This document shows positions 1 through 13,842 of a DNA stretch of 64,000 bases, piece by piece. The translations under genes were made by a program, and so were the position numbers. The notes under the pieces were generated by a model that saw nothing but the letters and a program-made list of their open reading frames with translations, was not told where the DNA came from and ran no database searches. Every line of letters starts with the position of its first letter. The first letter of the stretch is position 1. Source of the DNA: Lanius collurio (taxonomy: Eukaryota > Chordata > Aves > Passeriformes > Laniidae); contig JACBWW010000018.1 of the NCBI GenBank assembly GCA_020086605.1, positions 14,770,025-14,834,024 of the forward strand. The letters are read 5' to 3'.

Positions 1-3000
1 TGCTATGATGAATGCACCATCATTCAGAATACACTGTATGTGGTCATTTTTCTTGCCCATTTGCAAATATTGTAGAAGAAGCTTCTTCTCTCTGAGTGAA
101 AATAACTTCAATTACGTGTTCCCAGTTAAAGAAATGTGGAAATTATCTTCTTTTCAGAAGGTAGAATTAGCCCAGTTTGGAATTGAAAGGCAGCCAGAAA
201 TATCTTTCACTGATAGTTACTTTCTTTTCATCTTTTTCCTCCTGGTTCATCTGCATAAAGTTAGTCTTTTCCTTTCACTCACCAAAACTAATCATCAGTT
301 AAATAGTATTGCAGCATTGTTTTTTATTCAATGGTTTGATGAAGACCACACTTTTTTGTTTAAGTTATTGACTGTCCAAAACAATTGCAAACTTTCAGAG
401 CAAGAAATCCAGCATGGTGCCACATCTCTCATGAATTGTGCTCCCAAGGAAGTATCAAGATTGCCTACAGATGTAATACAGTTTATAATTAAGGCCAACT
501 CTTACAGAGGAGATATGCTAGAAAACTAAATTTTGATTCTTGGTTTATTTTCCCAGTGAAAGGTTACAGCTGCCAGAGTACATACAGATTCCTGAAAAGA
601 CGATTTTGCCTGGAATCCCTGCAGCACGCACTTTCCTGGGTTTACTCCTGGTCAGAGGATAACTCATCAAGATCCTCTGAAGAAGATGGCCTGCATGAGG
701 AGATTCCCCCTGACAGCCAATGCCCTCCAGCCCACACCAGAAGTCACAAGTCTTGGGCTGCCAGGAGAGAGAGCTCTTCTGGGACGTGCCAGAGTGCGAC
801 AAGCCACCAGTTCCCTCACTGCCTACCTGCCCTTCCATCCCTTCCCACAGAAAACCAGCAATACAGAACGTGCAGTTCTGCCAGCAGAGCACTCATTTGT
901 TTAACACTGCCTGGCTTTGAAATAGGACAGTTTTGTAACTGCTTCAATGCTCTAGAGGATATTTTTCTTTATTTTTAAACTTCATTATTGCAACTGTATC
1001 CTCACTTAGCTATCCATGCACACTGCCTGTTCTAATCCTGCTAAGCTCTTAGTTTCAGTGATCTCTTGTGGCATTAAACTACACAGAATTTGAGTAATAA
1101 TAACAATAAAAGTATTTTCCTCTGTTTTAACTTCACAGCCTGCAATTTTGCACAATTGTCTTTTTTTTCTTACACTCTGAAACTGGGATGCAGACAGGTA
1201 GGAAGGGGAGTTATCTTGTTGAAAGTTTTAAAAGACAATAGAGCCAGAATGCAAAATCACTATAGAACTGAGAAGTTTCCTGGACTTCTGGAAATCAGGC
1301 TGCTCATACAGATGTCTGTTTTGATTCACCAGAGAAGAGCTTATAGCTTACAGTCACAACCCCAAAATCTTGGTCTTTGTGTACTGATACTGAATTCAAC
1401 AGGATCACCATACATGCACCCTAATTATTCTGTAAAAGGGGTTTAACAATATTTCTGTCTTAATTAACAGTGCTTGCAGAGCTGTCTAAGTTTCTGTGAT
1501 GTGACTACACAGAAACAGAACATTTTATTAAACATCAAACACAGTAACAAATGAACACGACTGTTTTATGCTATTATATATAAACAGACTAAGTAGTTTT
1601 CCTTGCTATTCTTCACAGTCTCATAAATGTTTTGAATCTAGAAGGGCTGGTTACTTTTGCTAGGTATTATAAAAACTAGATACTCTGTAAACACCACCAT
1701 CTGCTTCTTGCTTCTGCACTGAGTACGACGGTGTTAAAGGACACCTTCCACTGCTATTCTGGCAAGCCCTTGCTTCTGCTGGACATTGTGGACTGTTTAT
1801 ATATTCAGGGTTAACAGCAGATGTGCTAGATTTTTATGGAGCAACATTGACCATTTCCCATTAGAAAAAACAAAAAAAAAACAACCGTGGCTGGTTCTCC
1901 AAGAAATAAATTTTTTACATGTTGTCTCAGGAAACAGCAGATTTAAGCTGTATTTCACATACAAAATGCTACATTTTAATGTCCCTTTGGTGCTTAGATG
2001 TACGTATAGAAACAAATGCAGCAGAGCCTGATCTTGCCTGGGGCCTCTTGGCCCTATCATGACACAAATATACTTCACTTGTCAAGGCTTATCTTGTATG
2101 AAAAGGGGAGCAGGCTGTTTTGTTTTGTGTTTTTCCATTAACCTCACTTATTTTGGTAACAGACATTTTAGACACTTTAAAAAAAAAAACAGGAACTCAA
2201 GGAACAGCTGGATGGTACTACTGAAGGGGAAAATGAGGCACTACCATTATACCCATATGCAAATAAAGAGATTGCACCATTTTAGCCTTATGTTTTTGGC
2301 TGGAAGAGCTCAGTCTGCTCCATAAAATTACATCAGGAGGTCCTATGCTTACTCATCTATTTGTTTCAAGATCAAAGGCTTTATTCTGCTCTAAGCTGCT
2401 TGCCTTGCCACATCTCTCTGGGCTCAGAGTCAAGCACTCTCTTACTCCCATGGATCATCACCAGCAGTAAAGACCCTACAGGCTGCTTATCAACTCCCCT
2501 CCTCTTCCCATCATAATACCGTGGGCTTCCAGGATGGCCTTCAAAGCATTAATAAAGTAAGCATTATATTTACTGCTATCAACAGGTCAAAATCTGCATT
2601 TCAGAGTAGGAGCCATAAGCTTCCACAAGAGATAACAGTCTCAAAGCTTTGAGTCCAGAACTGCACAGCAAAGTGCTGTACAAGAGTTTGAATTCACTTC
2701 TTGACATCTTGGCTATAGATCCTGGGGTGCTCAGTGCATCTAGGGCTCCTTGCCTGGGCAGGTGATGAGCCTCAAGATCTGTGCAGGGCTCCCTTGTGCC
2801 AGTCCAAGGTGGCACTACTGAAAGACATCAAGCTGGGAGGGCTCCAGTGGCAGTGACTGGCACTCCAAGGTGTGGCTCACAGTCTCAACACCAACCAAGC
2901 CATATTCCCATCTAATAGGACAAGCATAGAGGCAAACCTAATAAAAATGGGAATGCTTCAGTATTCATACTGATGAAAAGAGATGTATTTGCTGACACAG

Positions 3001-3164
3001 TACACAACTCACCCAGGTGATTCACTGCCACAGTGAAACGACTGAAAGAAGCGCCTTAAAGCCTACCCTTTCAGAAGCATCCTTAAAATCCAAGGAAATG
3101 ATTGAGCTTTGCCCTTTCTTGAGTTTTTCATTTGCAAAGCACTTCTGGCAGAGCTCAATCGTTT

Positions 3165-3360
3165 CCCCAGACAACGAGGAGTGACACGGCGTGACAGGCT
3201 CGCACACGTGTCCGGCGTGGTGACCACAGTGCCCAGGGAGCTCCCCAGCACTCCCTCACCACCACTCACCCCCGGAGCCGGGGCTGGACCTGGCGCCTCT
3301 GCCACCAGCACCACCTGCCCCGCGGTTCAGCTTCAGCACCCCGTGAAAAAACAGGCGGCC
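3165..3360. promoter_or_regulatory. Small CpG-dense, GC-rich patch
   Basis: About fourteen CG dinucleotides fall in roughly 195 bp, in an intron otherwise strongly depleted in CG. The patch includes a palindromic CACGTG E-box within cacacgtgtcc near 3203-3213 and a GC-rich core around 3270-3345. It has long frames open on both strands, but no translation resembles LPP or any family I recognise. A small intronic promoter, enhancer or unmethylated element is possible. A short GC-biased gene-conversion patch would look the same. Confidence 0.35.
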
Positions 3361-3884
3361 CCAGCTGCAGGGCCTTGTCAGGTAACAAACACAGAAGTGC
3401 CAGGGCATCACTTGTTTCAAAAGAAAAATAAATCTCACCATTTTAATGGTACTAATTTTGCATGTGAAACTTGCATTCATACTGTATTAACAGTTTAAAT
3501 ATAGCTTTCTTGCCAGATGCCAGAATAGGCTAGAAAAGATACTTAAAATATGCAAATTGTGTTTCTGTTTTAATACACAAAGAAACCTAAAATCACATCA
3601 CTTTCCATCACCAAGACAGGTTTTAATATAAGGTTTTTTCATGTGAAAACTATAACAGCAAACAAATGGTTAACCGAAAGTGTTTAAACCACTATCTGCA
3701 GTCTCACTTTTAGTCAACTGTGACATGGGCCATTACACTTCCCAGGACACCAGTGACTTAAATGAAGACTACATATTTTGCTTAACATTAAAAGATTATA
3801 TAAATAAATTACAGTAAAAAAAAAAAAAAGGCTTCTCAGACCAGAGCAGGTTTTTGGTTCAACATCCATAGCATTGGAGGGCAG

Positions 3885-4075
3885 GATTCCTGAGCTTTAT
3901 CCTCAGCAATATTCTTAACCAGTCTGATCCTGCACCCTGCTGTTATAAATGGTGTTCATAACGCTTGGCTGTCTCAAGAGAGTTTGAGAGTCTCAATGAA
4001 CTCCTCATTACAAAATGCTTTGAGATCCTTGAATGAAAGATGCTGAATGAGTACAAATCATGACTATTATTAATT
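3885..4075 (+). repeat. Ancient MIR/L3-like retroelement remnant
   Basis: The 3' part (4015-4070) reads aaaatgctttgagatcctt, then gaatgaaagatgctgaatga, then an A/T-rich tattatt end. This matches the conserved tail shared by MIR3-type SINEs and L3 LINEs (a gctttgagatcc block followed by a gatgaaag-gctata block). The upstream 120 bp is a looser match to the MIR body. It is heavily diverged, consistent with an insertion older than birds. Confidence 0.5.
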
Positions 4076-6732
4076 ACCTTTACTAGCTAAAATTGCACCT
4101 CCTTTCATTCACATGTGCCTACATTTTGTCTTTTAAGATTATAACATCTTCAAAACACTGGTCTCCCAACATGCTCCTCAGTGGTCTTGTATAAATAAAA
4201 GTAATAAGAATAATATTTGAAGAAACAATAGTGTGGCAAAAGCAAATTACATTCTTCCTGACTCAGAAGCTTCTTCCTTATTTCACAACTGAGAGATTTC
4301 TCCATTTTACTCATGTCCTGATCCCAGAATCACCTGTTCTTTTCCTCATGTGTAGCTGCTTTCATTCTAAGAGCTTTCCTGTTTTTCTTTTAACTTTGCA
4401 CAGGCCATGCTTCTTGAAGAGGTTACTGGAGAGTGCCAACCCCTTTTAACAAAATGGGCACAACTTCCTTTGGAAAGAAGATAGGGAGCTCCAAACACAT
4501 CAGAGAGCTTAAGCACTGAGTACTTTCCTTCACTTGACTTTGAGTCTTTCAGGTGACTGAGATAGGGAAAAGGAGGCAGAAATTTAAGAGACAGTCCAGC
4601 CATCTGGATTCTGCTCAGGCCATCTTATTGTGCTCACCTCTCAGCCAAGGTATGCTTCAAGGATGACAAAAATTTTCTAAGTGACACCTTTTCCAGTGAT
4701 GCAATAGAAAAGAGAACTTGCAAATAATAATGAGAAGATTGCTATTCATCAAAGGGAGACCTCATTTGCTTGTACCTCCAGGTCTTGTGGTGGAAGACTG
4801 TAGAGAAGATTATTAAAAGGACATTGACATAGCTCAAGACAATAGGTAAGCAGTAAAGATCAGAGTTCACCTCATCTCTACGTCAATTAGAGCATCTCTG
4901 TATTTTATACCATCTACATGGACGGTTTTGTTGATGAATTGCTTTGTTCACTTTGAAGAGACTGAAGCTTTACTTCATTTACAACAACTAATTCTGCTCA
5001 TGAAGAGCCCTCTGCAGGTATCTGTAGGTTGCCTGGATCTCAGCTCAGTCATCTAACATCATATCAAGTACACGTTATTTAATTCATGAGGAGCAACTGC
5101 CCAGCCAGTCAGTGCTGAGCAGACCACACTGCTACCAGCAAGCCCTGGCCTCTCTAATTCCAGCCCAAGCAAGGACAATGGCCTCTTCACAAAATTACCA
5201 GGCTGGAGCTGGTCATCACTGGTGATTAAAAACTTAGAGGACCCTTCACCTTCTGTTATATGGAGGTGCTCACCAAAAGCAGGCGGTTTGCTTGCAGACC
5301 TGATGCTGCTTGCTCCCACCAGAGCCTGGGGAAGGGTTTGGCAGCTCACAGTGCAGCTGCACCCACAAGGCACTACCTGCACTTGCAGGTGCTGCTGTGA
5401 TGCTGAGCAAAGTCAGGCAGAGGACAGGACACACTGGCAGTGAGGAAAGAGGGGGTGAAATTAAACAGTGCCATCAGGACCAGAGGGAGTAATACAAGAA
5501 AAGAAGGAGGAAAGAGTGAAGGACTGCAGCCTCGAGTAAATGTCATCTTGACAGCCTAAGCTCTGCTGCTTTAGAAGAGACTTGTACATGTTTCACTATC
5601 AATTACCTCAGGATAATCAGAAATAATATTTTCAGAACAAAGCAGTGCCAAATTCTATACTGCACTTGGAGGAAGAAAGCCAGAGTAAATGCCCGTCATC
5701 TAGATTATAATTTATTTCACCCAATGTACTTACAAAAATGATCTCTCATTTGGCTCACAGCAGTAGAAATTTCTCAACAAAGTAATAATTCTCCTGCAAT
5801 AGAGTCCAGGGCAGTTAAGTATTACTCAAATAAAAGCTCCAAGTCTCCCTTGAAAAACTGTCCGTGCTCAGGAATTTCCCACAATCACAAGGGAGGAGGG
5901 AGCTGAGAAAAGGGCAGCAAGATGAATGATTTCTCCTCAGAGAGAACCACAGGCTGAAGACCCAGCACATCCCATCTGGTGGCCAAATTGTGGCAGGGAG
6001 GCAAAGAAGCAGGGGTTATGGGCTATCAAAAAATGCTGCTGGGAAGTTTCACCATGGCTATTCAATATTCAAAGGGTCTCAGCCTTCTCCTTGCAACCTG
6101 CTGGAACAGGAGAGAGTTGGCTGTTCTATTCCTGTTACAGATGCTATGAATCCTGCTTGTGCAGAGGGTGGGAGATGGCCCTTGGAGGAGAAGAGCCACA
6201 GGAGCAGAGAGGTGAAGGTCAGATCTGGAATGAGCGATCTAACATGGGGAGGGAGATGGGAAGGAGCGAAATAGCATTTAGCAACATAAATATAGCAATT
6301 AAAAAGGCAGAACTACAAAGGCAAGAGAGAAGTGATGATAGGAAGAGGGGAAAACCACTCAGAAGGCAGCATGCAGTAAGTGATTTGAGCCAGAGCCCAG
6401 CATCAGAGGGGAGGATGGGATAAGGCAGAGGAAGGAGAAGAAAGTGCAGCCTGGCTAGGAGCTTGCAGAGCTGGCAAGAGTCCATGCAGAGGGCACATGG
6501 AGATATGCACCCACCACAGGGAGAGCGGCTTAGGGAAGACTAAGACAAAGGAGCTGTTTGAAATGGAAGGATGGACTAACAGCATCCTCAGAGTTGGGAG
6601 CAAGCAGGAAAGCAACACCAAAGGAGAGGCATTAGTGTCAGCTGATTTTACTGAATAATTTCCCTTGTATAGGAACTATCCAATGCTAACAAAAAAACAG
6701 GAGTTTCAGTCTATGGGATTGGTCAGACACTT

Positions 6733-6790
6733 CCAGACACACACACACGAGTGTGTGTGTGTGTGTCTGTTCCTGATGGGACATCAGGAA
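6733..6790. repeat. Two adjacent hairpins: AC/GT inverted microsatellite plus a 9-bp palindrome
   Basis: An AC run flanked by cag (from 6734) flips at cgag into a GT run ending ctg (6769), so the strand can fold on itself. Immediately after it, ttcctgatg (6770-6778) and catcaggaa (6782-6790) are exact inverted repeats separated by gga. Alternating purine-pyrimidine tracts of this kind can form Z-DNA or cruciforms. Confidence 0.8.
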
Positions 6791-9700
6791 GGGTAGGCAC
6801 CCAGGGCAGAGCACTACTCCCTACACGTCACTTTAGATTCTCGCAAGGAAGGGGTATATGGGGTTTCAAAGTCCCATGATCCTCCTTTCCACTTCCCCTG
6901 CCACATGTGGTGTGGGATCCCACACTTGTCACAGGCATGCTTTTCAGCCAATCAAAAACTGCATTTATGGCCATGGTGCTCAAGATGGTAAATGCATAGG
7001 GGCTTGTGCTGCAGGGATTGTGATGTGTGCTACAGAAGTACCTATGGAAAAAAGGCAAGGAAAAGGATTTCCCTGCTTGGCACTGGAGCCAGAAGGGAAT
7101 ATGGGATTCCCTAGATTCAGAACTTTTCTACTGCTTTTCCTTATCCTCTGCTTTCCCATCAGCCTCTCAAAAAGCCCCAGGATCTTGGCAGCCAAACCAG
7201 TCTGTGCACTGAGGGAGGGAATCTAACTTCTCCAGCTGCAGCCTCTAAGGCTGCTGCCACCCTGAGGGCACAGTCACTGCACTGACATACAGACCTAATG
7301 ATCTACACTGTTCAAGGCATCAAATGCTTCAAGAAACTCAGCCTGCTCAGAAGGCCACGCTCAAGCTGTATTTCTGTGCCATCTTTTGTGTGAGGCTGGG
7401 ATTGACTCTGAGAAGGTCAGGAAGAGCCTGATGGCTCAATAAATGAGACACTTGGGAGAGTTAGTTGAACTGACAGCTCAACAAGATACATGTTTAGTTG
7501 TCAAAACACTCCTCCATGTACAGAGATGCAGCTAAGAAGGCTGTCCACATCCATCCCAGGCTGGAGACAGGCTTATCTCACCAACTGGTCAAGCAGTACT
7601 TCATGGAGAATGGAGGGAACTGGCAGAGATGGTGGCATGTGCAATTAGAGCTGAGGATCCTGAGGGCTGTGGCTGGACACAACACTGTGCCTGGACTATT
7701 TTGATGTATTGGAAAGATCACTTTGTCTGTGAACTGTTTTTGTGTCCTGTTCAGCCACAACAGCAGCAGCCTCCTTCTGTATTTTAATGATTAAGCAGCT
7801 CACAAGTTGACTGAGCAAAGGCTGAAGGGGAAAAACAAAGATTATATATATGTAATTTTGCTGAATTTACTTGAAAAGGATGGCAAGACATTCAGATGGT
7901 GCAAATCAGAGTAGTTCCAGGGAACTCACTGATTTACACAGCAGTGGAGAATCTAGCTCAACATGCCAAAGAGAGCAATGTACTCAGGTGTACATTGGCT
8001 GGTTGAGAGGCACTATTTGAGTCAACAAGGCTGTCCAAGCCTGGCCCAGACTAACTGCAGCCCCCTGAGCCATCAGCTGCATTTGTCTTTCACAGAAGAC
8101 ATGACAAAGGGAGAAAACTGGCTCCCAGACTGCCAGACCAAGAGTGAACACCACAGACAAAGACCCCACTCTCAGAGGATATGGGTGATTGAACCCAGCT
8201 TCCTTGCAGGTGACACTCTAGGGCTTACTTAAAAAGCAAAGGTAAAAGTCTCTGTCCCCATTTGTGAGGCACATCTCAGTCTGGCTTTCATGGGGTCCTG
8301 TTACCAACTCCCAGCTCAAGCTAGCGTTTTTCAGGGCCTCCTCTCTCCTAGCTCCTTTTGAGGAGCTGGCTCCCTCTTGAAGAGGACCTTCAGAGCAAGC
8401 ATGCCTCCTCCACCTCCCTCCTCATCTACACTTGTTCCTAAGAGCCATGCAAACTTCAATAGCAGATCTAGAAAAACAACTGTGAACACCAAACACTTTA
8501 CAGGCTCCTTCTTCTTTCCCTCAATACAGTGTATTCTCTCCATGCTCCCTTTCTGCCCCTCTGCATTAGTTTTACACTATTAAATAAGAGGCTCAGGCCC
8601 ACTCCCTGTGTAGGACCCTCATCTGAAAATCACTCACACACTTTAGAGGGTTTGCAACACAGAGGATGAGAAAGTGATGCGAGCAAAGTGCTGGAAGGGA
8701 TTGCCTGGAGAGAGTCTGTGATTTCCATCAGTGAGGTTTTTCAGAGTAGGAACAAACAAATATTTGTGAAGAATAGCTTAGGCAGAGTTGATCCTGTCTC
8801 TGAGCAGCAGACAGATCTTCAAGTCTGTTCCAGCTCTACTGTTTATGCTTCTGTGATTGTGATAGCAGTTATGACATATTCTGCAACGGAGTTGAGCAAA
8901 GCCAGCTGAAAGCCCTATGGATCATCTTCAGGGCTGAAGCTGCTTGCAGGAAAGCAAGCTCATATGCAGTGTTAAGTTACTTGATGGTTTTGTTCTGAAC
9001 ACTAAATCAAGGAAAGTTTGTTCAGAAACGGTAAGACAAAGAAGCTGGGTCCTAAGCAGGCCCTGCTTTTACCATCTCCAATATGCTGTATCTCCAGCTT
9101 TGACTCCAGGTGCAAGAGGCAGCACATTCAGAGCACTCACTGTATGGGCAATAAATATTTGTGTTAGACAAACAGCCGGCTTCTTTTGTCCTGGCCCTCA
9201 GGAATGCCCATCTGGCACTCGGTGCTGAATCTCTATTAAAACCTCCCAGAAGCTAGACAGGATGCAGTGAGTCTGGCCAGGAGCATGGAAATGGCAGGCA
9301 AAAAGCATTCAGAAAATCATCATAGGTGCCCCAGACTTCAAAATGCTCCACATGTCTGTTGTGCAAAGACCCACGTGTGTCCACAGTGGACTGAAGGAAA
9401 GAAGTTACACCAGAAACATCGACGCAAGCTCTCCCTGCAATACCACCTTATGGGGAAAGCAAATGGTAGGGGAGCTATCTAATCTACTCATTGCAAAGTC
9501 TTTATGCCACAAGACAGTATTTACTAGCTGGTACCAGACAACATTCAAGCAAGAACAGAAAGTCACTTTCCCAACACTTCTTGTGAATTGCTCCCATCTG
9601 TGCAAGAGAGCAATCCAAAGCCCTTATGCCCATGACAGCGCTGCAATCACACACTTCGTGTTTTACACCCAAAATAGCGCCAGTCAGACCACGGTGAGGC

Positions 9701-12700
9701 TCACACATCCCATGCAGCTGTGCTGATGAAGAGGAGCCACTGGAAGCGGCTCTGGGGCTGTGGGTTGCTAGGGAACATGGCAAAGCTGCTGCAGATTTCC
9801 CCTCCACTCGCTGGCTCTTTCCCCTCTCCCCATCTCGCTCACACTGTGCCAGCATCTTCGCCCTGAGAGTGCCGCTCTTCCTGTCTGAAGTGTGCAAAAA
9901 CAAATCTGCCAGCAACAATGGAGCACGATTGCTTGGCATGTGTTCCCGAGGAAAGAAATCGCTCTACCCTTTGATTTTCAAAGGCAGCCAGCTGATGGGT
10001 TGGGAAAAAAATCCCTTCTCACCATTTTCTCCATGTCTGTGTGTTATTTCATTCCACCTGTGCTACGGTTAAGGGTGGGTGGCAAGCCCAGGTGGCACAA
10101 CTCAACATGCTGAGTTTGTGGGAGCTGTTTCAGCTTGCAGACGGCAAGACTGGTGCCCTAAGTGTCACACTGTGTCCCCTGGACCCCTTCACTTGCCCTA
10201 ACGTGCTGCTCTTTGGGAGGTGGCTCCAGGAGCCAGCAGAACTCTACAAATGTGGCTGGGCACTGCTTGGTGCTCCCACTTCTCCAGCAGCCAGCAGGGC
10301 TTATGAAAAAGGGCACACAAGCAAAGCAAGGGATACCAGAGAATTGGGAAGGAAGGAAAAAGAAACTTCTGCCTTCTTAAAAAAGAGCTGGGATAAGGAG
10401 AGACCAGTGACCAAGGTGGAAACATAAGGCTTTCCAGTGTTAATGGATCTTTAAACAATTTTGACTGAATGATTAGGAAATGCAATGCTCCCTTACTGAG
10501 TCATTAGAGATTTATATTTAGATGTTAGGTGGTTTTTTCCACCCTGCATTATTTTTAGCTACTCATTGATGCTAGGCTGGTGGTGGCTGCTGCTGGATCA
10601 ATGAGGCTCTCCTGTGATGGCAGCTGGGTGAGATATGCCAATAGGAAGTGGGATCTCATTCACTCCAGGATGCTGCCTGGAATCCCTGTCTGCACGAGGA
10701 GATAGCAGGACAACAGAGCAGTGGCTGGTTTCCCAGACCTGTACTCACACACCGAGGCTGCAGGCCTAGACAAATGTCCTTCAGTACCAACAAGGACTTA
10801 ATTAAATCCTAAAAGCAGCAGAGAGGAGACACACCTAACAAGCCTGTAAAATGAAGAAATAACAAGAGAGAAAAGGTTTGGAAGTGATTTTGAGAGACTG
10901 CTTAACAAACCCCTTTATCCCAAGAAGGAATAAAATAAAGTATGTGTTTGACCTATTAGACATGTTAATTCTGGAGGCAGAAGAAGCATTTAACTTTCCT
11001 AGTAACAGCACACCATAAAACTTGAGTGTCCACAGTTCTTGTACTCATAACACTCTTTGGATAAGGGGAAACTCACATGATCCCCAGGACAGACCAGACC
11101 TGCACTTTCTACCCACTGCAGGGTTTCATCTTTGAAAGGAACCATCACCTGAGGATGAAGGGGTAAAAAAATCCAGTAAGTGTGAAACAATAAAATACAA
11201 ATATTATGTCAAAAGACTAATTTCTTCTTCACTCCAGGTAATTTGTAATTAGACTGCTTTGAGATAGGAGGATTTATGTTTCTTCCTAAGAACAGAGCCT
11301 CTTATACAGTGTGACAGCATGATCTCTTATCTCATGACAAGCCAGGCAAGGATGGTCAAGGTCTCATCTTGAACTTCGCTCAGCAGCACAGCAGCAGCAC
11401 ACCAATATGCAAATATCTTCCGTGGAGTCATGTTATGTATCACGTGTTAACCTCTCCACAAACAAGGATGAGTCTCATTTTATAAGGGAATACAAAAAGC
11501 TGAATGCAAATGTAGGCCAGTATATCAGCATTCCAATAGAGAAATAGCATTGCACCACTGTGTCATCCTCCAGAGACTCTGGAGCAAGACCTTAAAAATG
11601 AGAAATAGTGCCAGCATCTCCTAGAGAAATTGTGTGAACACTACTATCCCACCTTCATTTCCCCTTTAATCTACATTTCAAAAATTATATTCACCTGCAG
11701 ACACATGCGAGGTTGATACATGTCAGGCACACTTTATTCTTCAGTTCAAGCCATATGGTTCTAATACTAGTGACTAATAAAGGAAGAGTATGTTTTCACT
11801 TGTAATTTTTCAAATCTCATTAAAAAATGGTACAACACAGAACACTGCAGACTGCAGCACAGCACATGTGCTCAGTCACATTTTGCACTGCTCTGCAGTT
11901 GCTCTGCTAATGGCCTTTAATTAATATTCACAACCAACTCAGTATCATGTGCAAAAACGAAGTGGTACAACTCTGTGTTTGCAGAAATGGTACCTTAAAT
12001 TAAAACAAACAGTGTAATTGCAAGTTTATTAAAAGTGCATTTTGGAATCAGAGCCCTGCAGCAAACTTTGGAAATAGGAAGGAACAGAGGACATCAAGTT
12101 ATCTAATGGGCTTTTGGCAATATTTTCACTTCAGAAATAAATTTTCCAGTAATACAGAGATAAATGCTCAAGGCCAACCTTGACATCTTGGTCTTGGCAT
12201 ATCTCAATAACCTCTGTAGTTAAAATCATCCATTGGGCATTTCCAGGAAAGACAGGCACTAGGTCTCCCACAGAGGAAAATCAGCAAGTCACAACCATCG
12301 CTAACTCAATCAAGCTTAATGGAAACAAAGGGCTGTGACTGGTATTAACACCCTGGTCTAGAGGTAGGGAATTTCCAACTAATTTATTGTGGAAAAAAGC
12401 ATCATTCACACAGTCATCCACAGAGTACATACTGTAAGGATACTGCAACAGAGCATTCAATATAATAGCCTGGCATCATCTGACCCCAGATGAAAGAATA
12501 AGAGGATACATTTACACTGCACATGACTCCAGCCTCCAAGAATGCACCTCAAGGCAGCAGCAATGTGATCTTTTAGCCAGTGATGTCCTTATCCTGGCAC
12601 AACTGCTATGCTAATCTGCCACAAAAGCAGAGGTGTGTGCAGGCAGGCTTGCTGAGGGAGCTGGAGCAGGGACAGCAATCCAGCATGCTCTGTTCCACCA

Positions 12701-13434
12701 CTGAGGCACTCGCTATCTGCCAGCTGCCTCCCACAACTCTGAATGAGCCCGAGGGCCAAGCAAAGTCTTCCAGGTGACTTTTTGCTTATGGAAGAGAAAC
12801 CCAACAAACCATAGAGAGGATGAGCTGGCAGCTGCACAACGAGCTGCGGCAGACAGGTGTCCTTGGAGAGCCCAGCAATGTGCATGTGGCCAGAGAGGAT
12901 GCACAGACTCAAGAGTCACAGCTGATCTCTGGGCTGAGATAAAACCACATTCTCTGAACCTGAGAAATCCTACAATGAAGACAGGCTTTCTCCAAGGGAC
13001 AGAGGCAAGGCATAAGGCCATGTCAATGGCACAGTTTTCAACTAAAAGCTGAGACCATCAAGCCTAACTCAACACTTCGAGAGGTTATTCCAGAGGGCCT
13101 AAGGGACACAATCTCCACTGAGGTCCATGCCATGACTCTGACTTGACTGTACACAAACATACTTGAAGAGACAGTCCTTTTCTCTAGGGGCTTCAGAATA
13201 AATAGGATCAATTTTCTTATTAGGTATTTGTCTAATTGCTCGAGTTGTCACAAATTTCAGTGCAGCACTAAACATTAATTCCCACCTTACTGCCCTGTTT
13301 ATTGTCTCAGTTCTTTAGGAGCTGAAGTCTTATTTTTCACTTCAAGGGTTAGGAGACCAAAAGACAGTGGCAAGGGAAAGAATAAGATAACTATCTGCCT
13401 TCTCTTGCAATTGTCAGTTGTCTCTCGTCATTCA

Positions 13435-13790
13435 GGGAATCCAGCTGTTTGCTGTAAATATTCCTTTAAATACAGATAAGTTTCCATCCGCGGCAGAGAT
13501 ATTTTGCACGAAGTTAATAGCAGAAGCATACACTCCTCTTTTAGGGGTCAGATCTCTTGATACACATAACTTCTACTGAAAAGCATCCAACGGGACACTT
13601 CTTGTTAACATCACAGAAACAATCATTAAAAAGCCAAGCCTTCTGAAAAGGGAGGGGGAAAAAAATCATGTTGCTAATAATCGAAATGGCTCATTTCAAA
13701 TTACGCATTTTTAGTCCACGATCTATTTTTTCTCTTATCAGCAGCTTTTGATTTTTCAGACCAGATCACCGCCAACACCTGCTCTCTCTG
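13435..13790. promoter_or_regulatory. Candidate conserved intronic element
   Basis: This block has no visible repeat signature and keeps several CG dinucleotides (for example ccgcgg at 13488-13493). It packs an E-box cagctg (13442-13447), a forkhead-like gtaaata (13454-13460) and several TAAT or ATTA cores. It reads like a conserved non-coding element, but I cannot measure conservation from one sequence, so this is a composition-based guess. Confidence 0.25.
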
Positions 13791-13797
13791 CTCAGTG

Positions 13798-13842
13798 AGT
13801 ACTAGTGATAGCACGTAGTACTAGCTCTAGTACTAGAACTAG
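13798..13842. repeat. Cryptic CTAG-rich repeat
   Basis: Five CTAG tetranucleotides occur within about 41 bp, in imperfect repeats of tagtactag and agctctag. Several of the units are palindromic. It looks like a short degenerate simple repeat rather than a transposon. Confidence 0.5.

Noticed and set aside
5..529. 174-codon plus-strand open frame at the window start
   Set aside because: Low-complexity F/L-rich translation of AT-rich DNA with no family resemblance. It runs antisense to LPP without any supporting signals.
2795..2815. CTCF-like string around aaggtggcact
   Set aside because: Only the right half of the core fits. The upstream CCA part has several mismatches.
9502..9939. 145-codon minus-strand frame in a slightly CG-richer stretch, considered as an LPP exon
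   Set aside because: It does not resemble any LPP segment and lacks the expected pre-LIM or LIM cysteine pattern.
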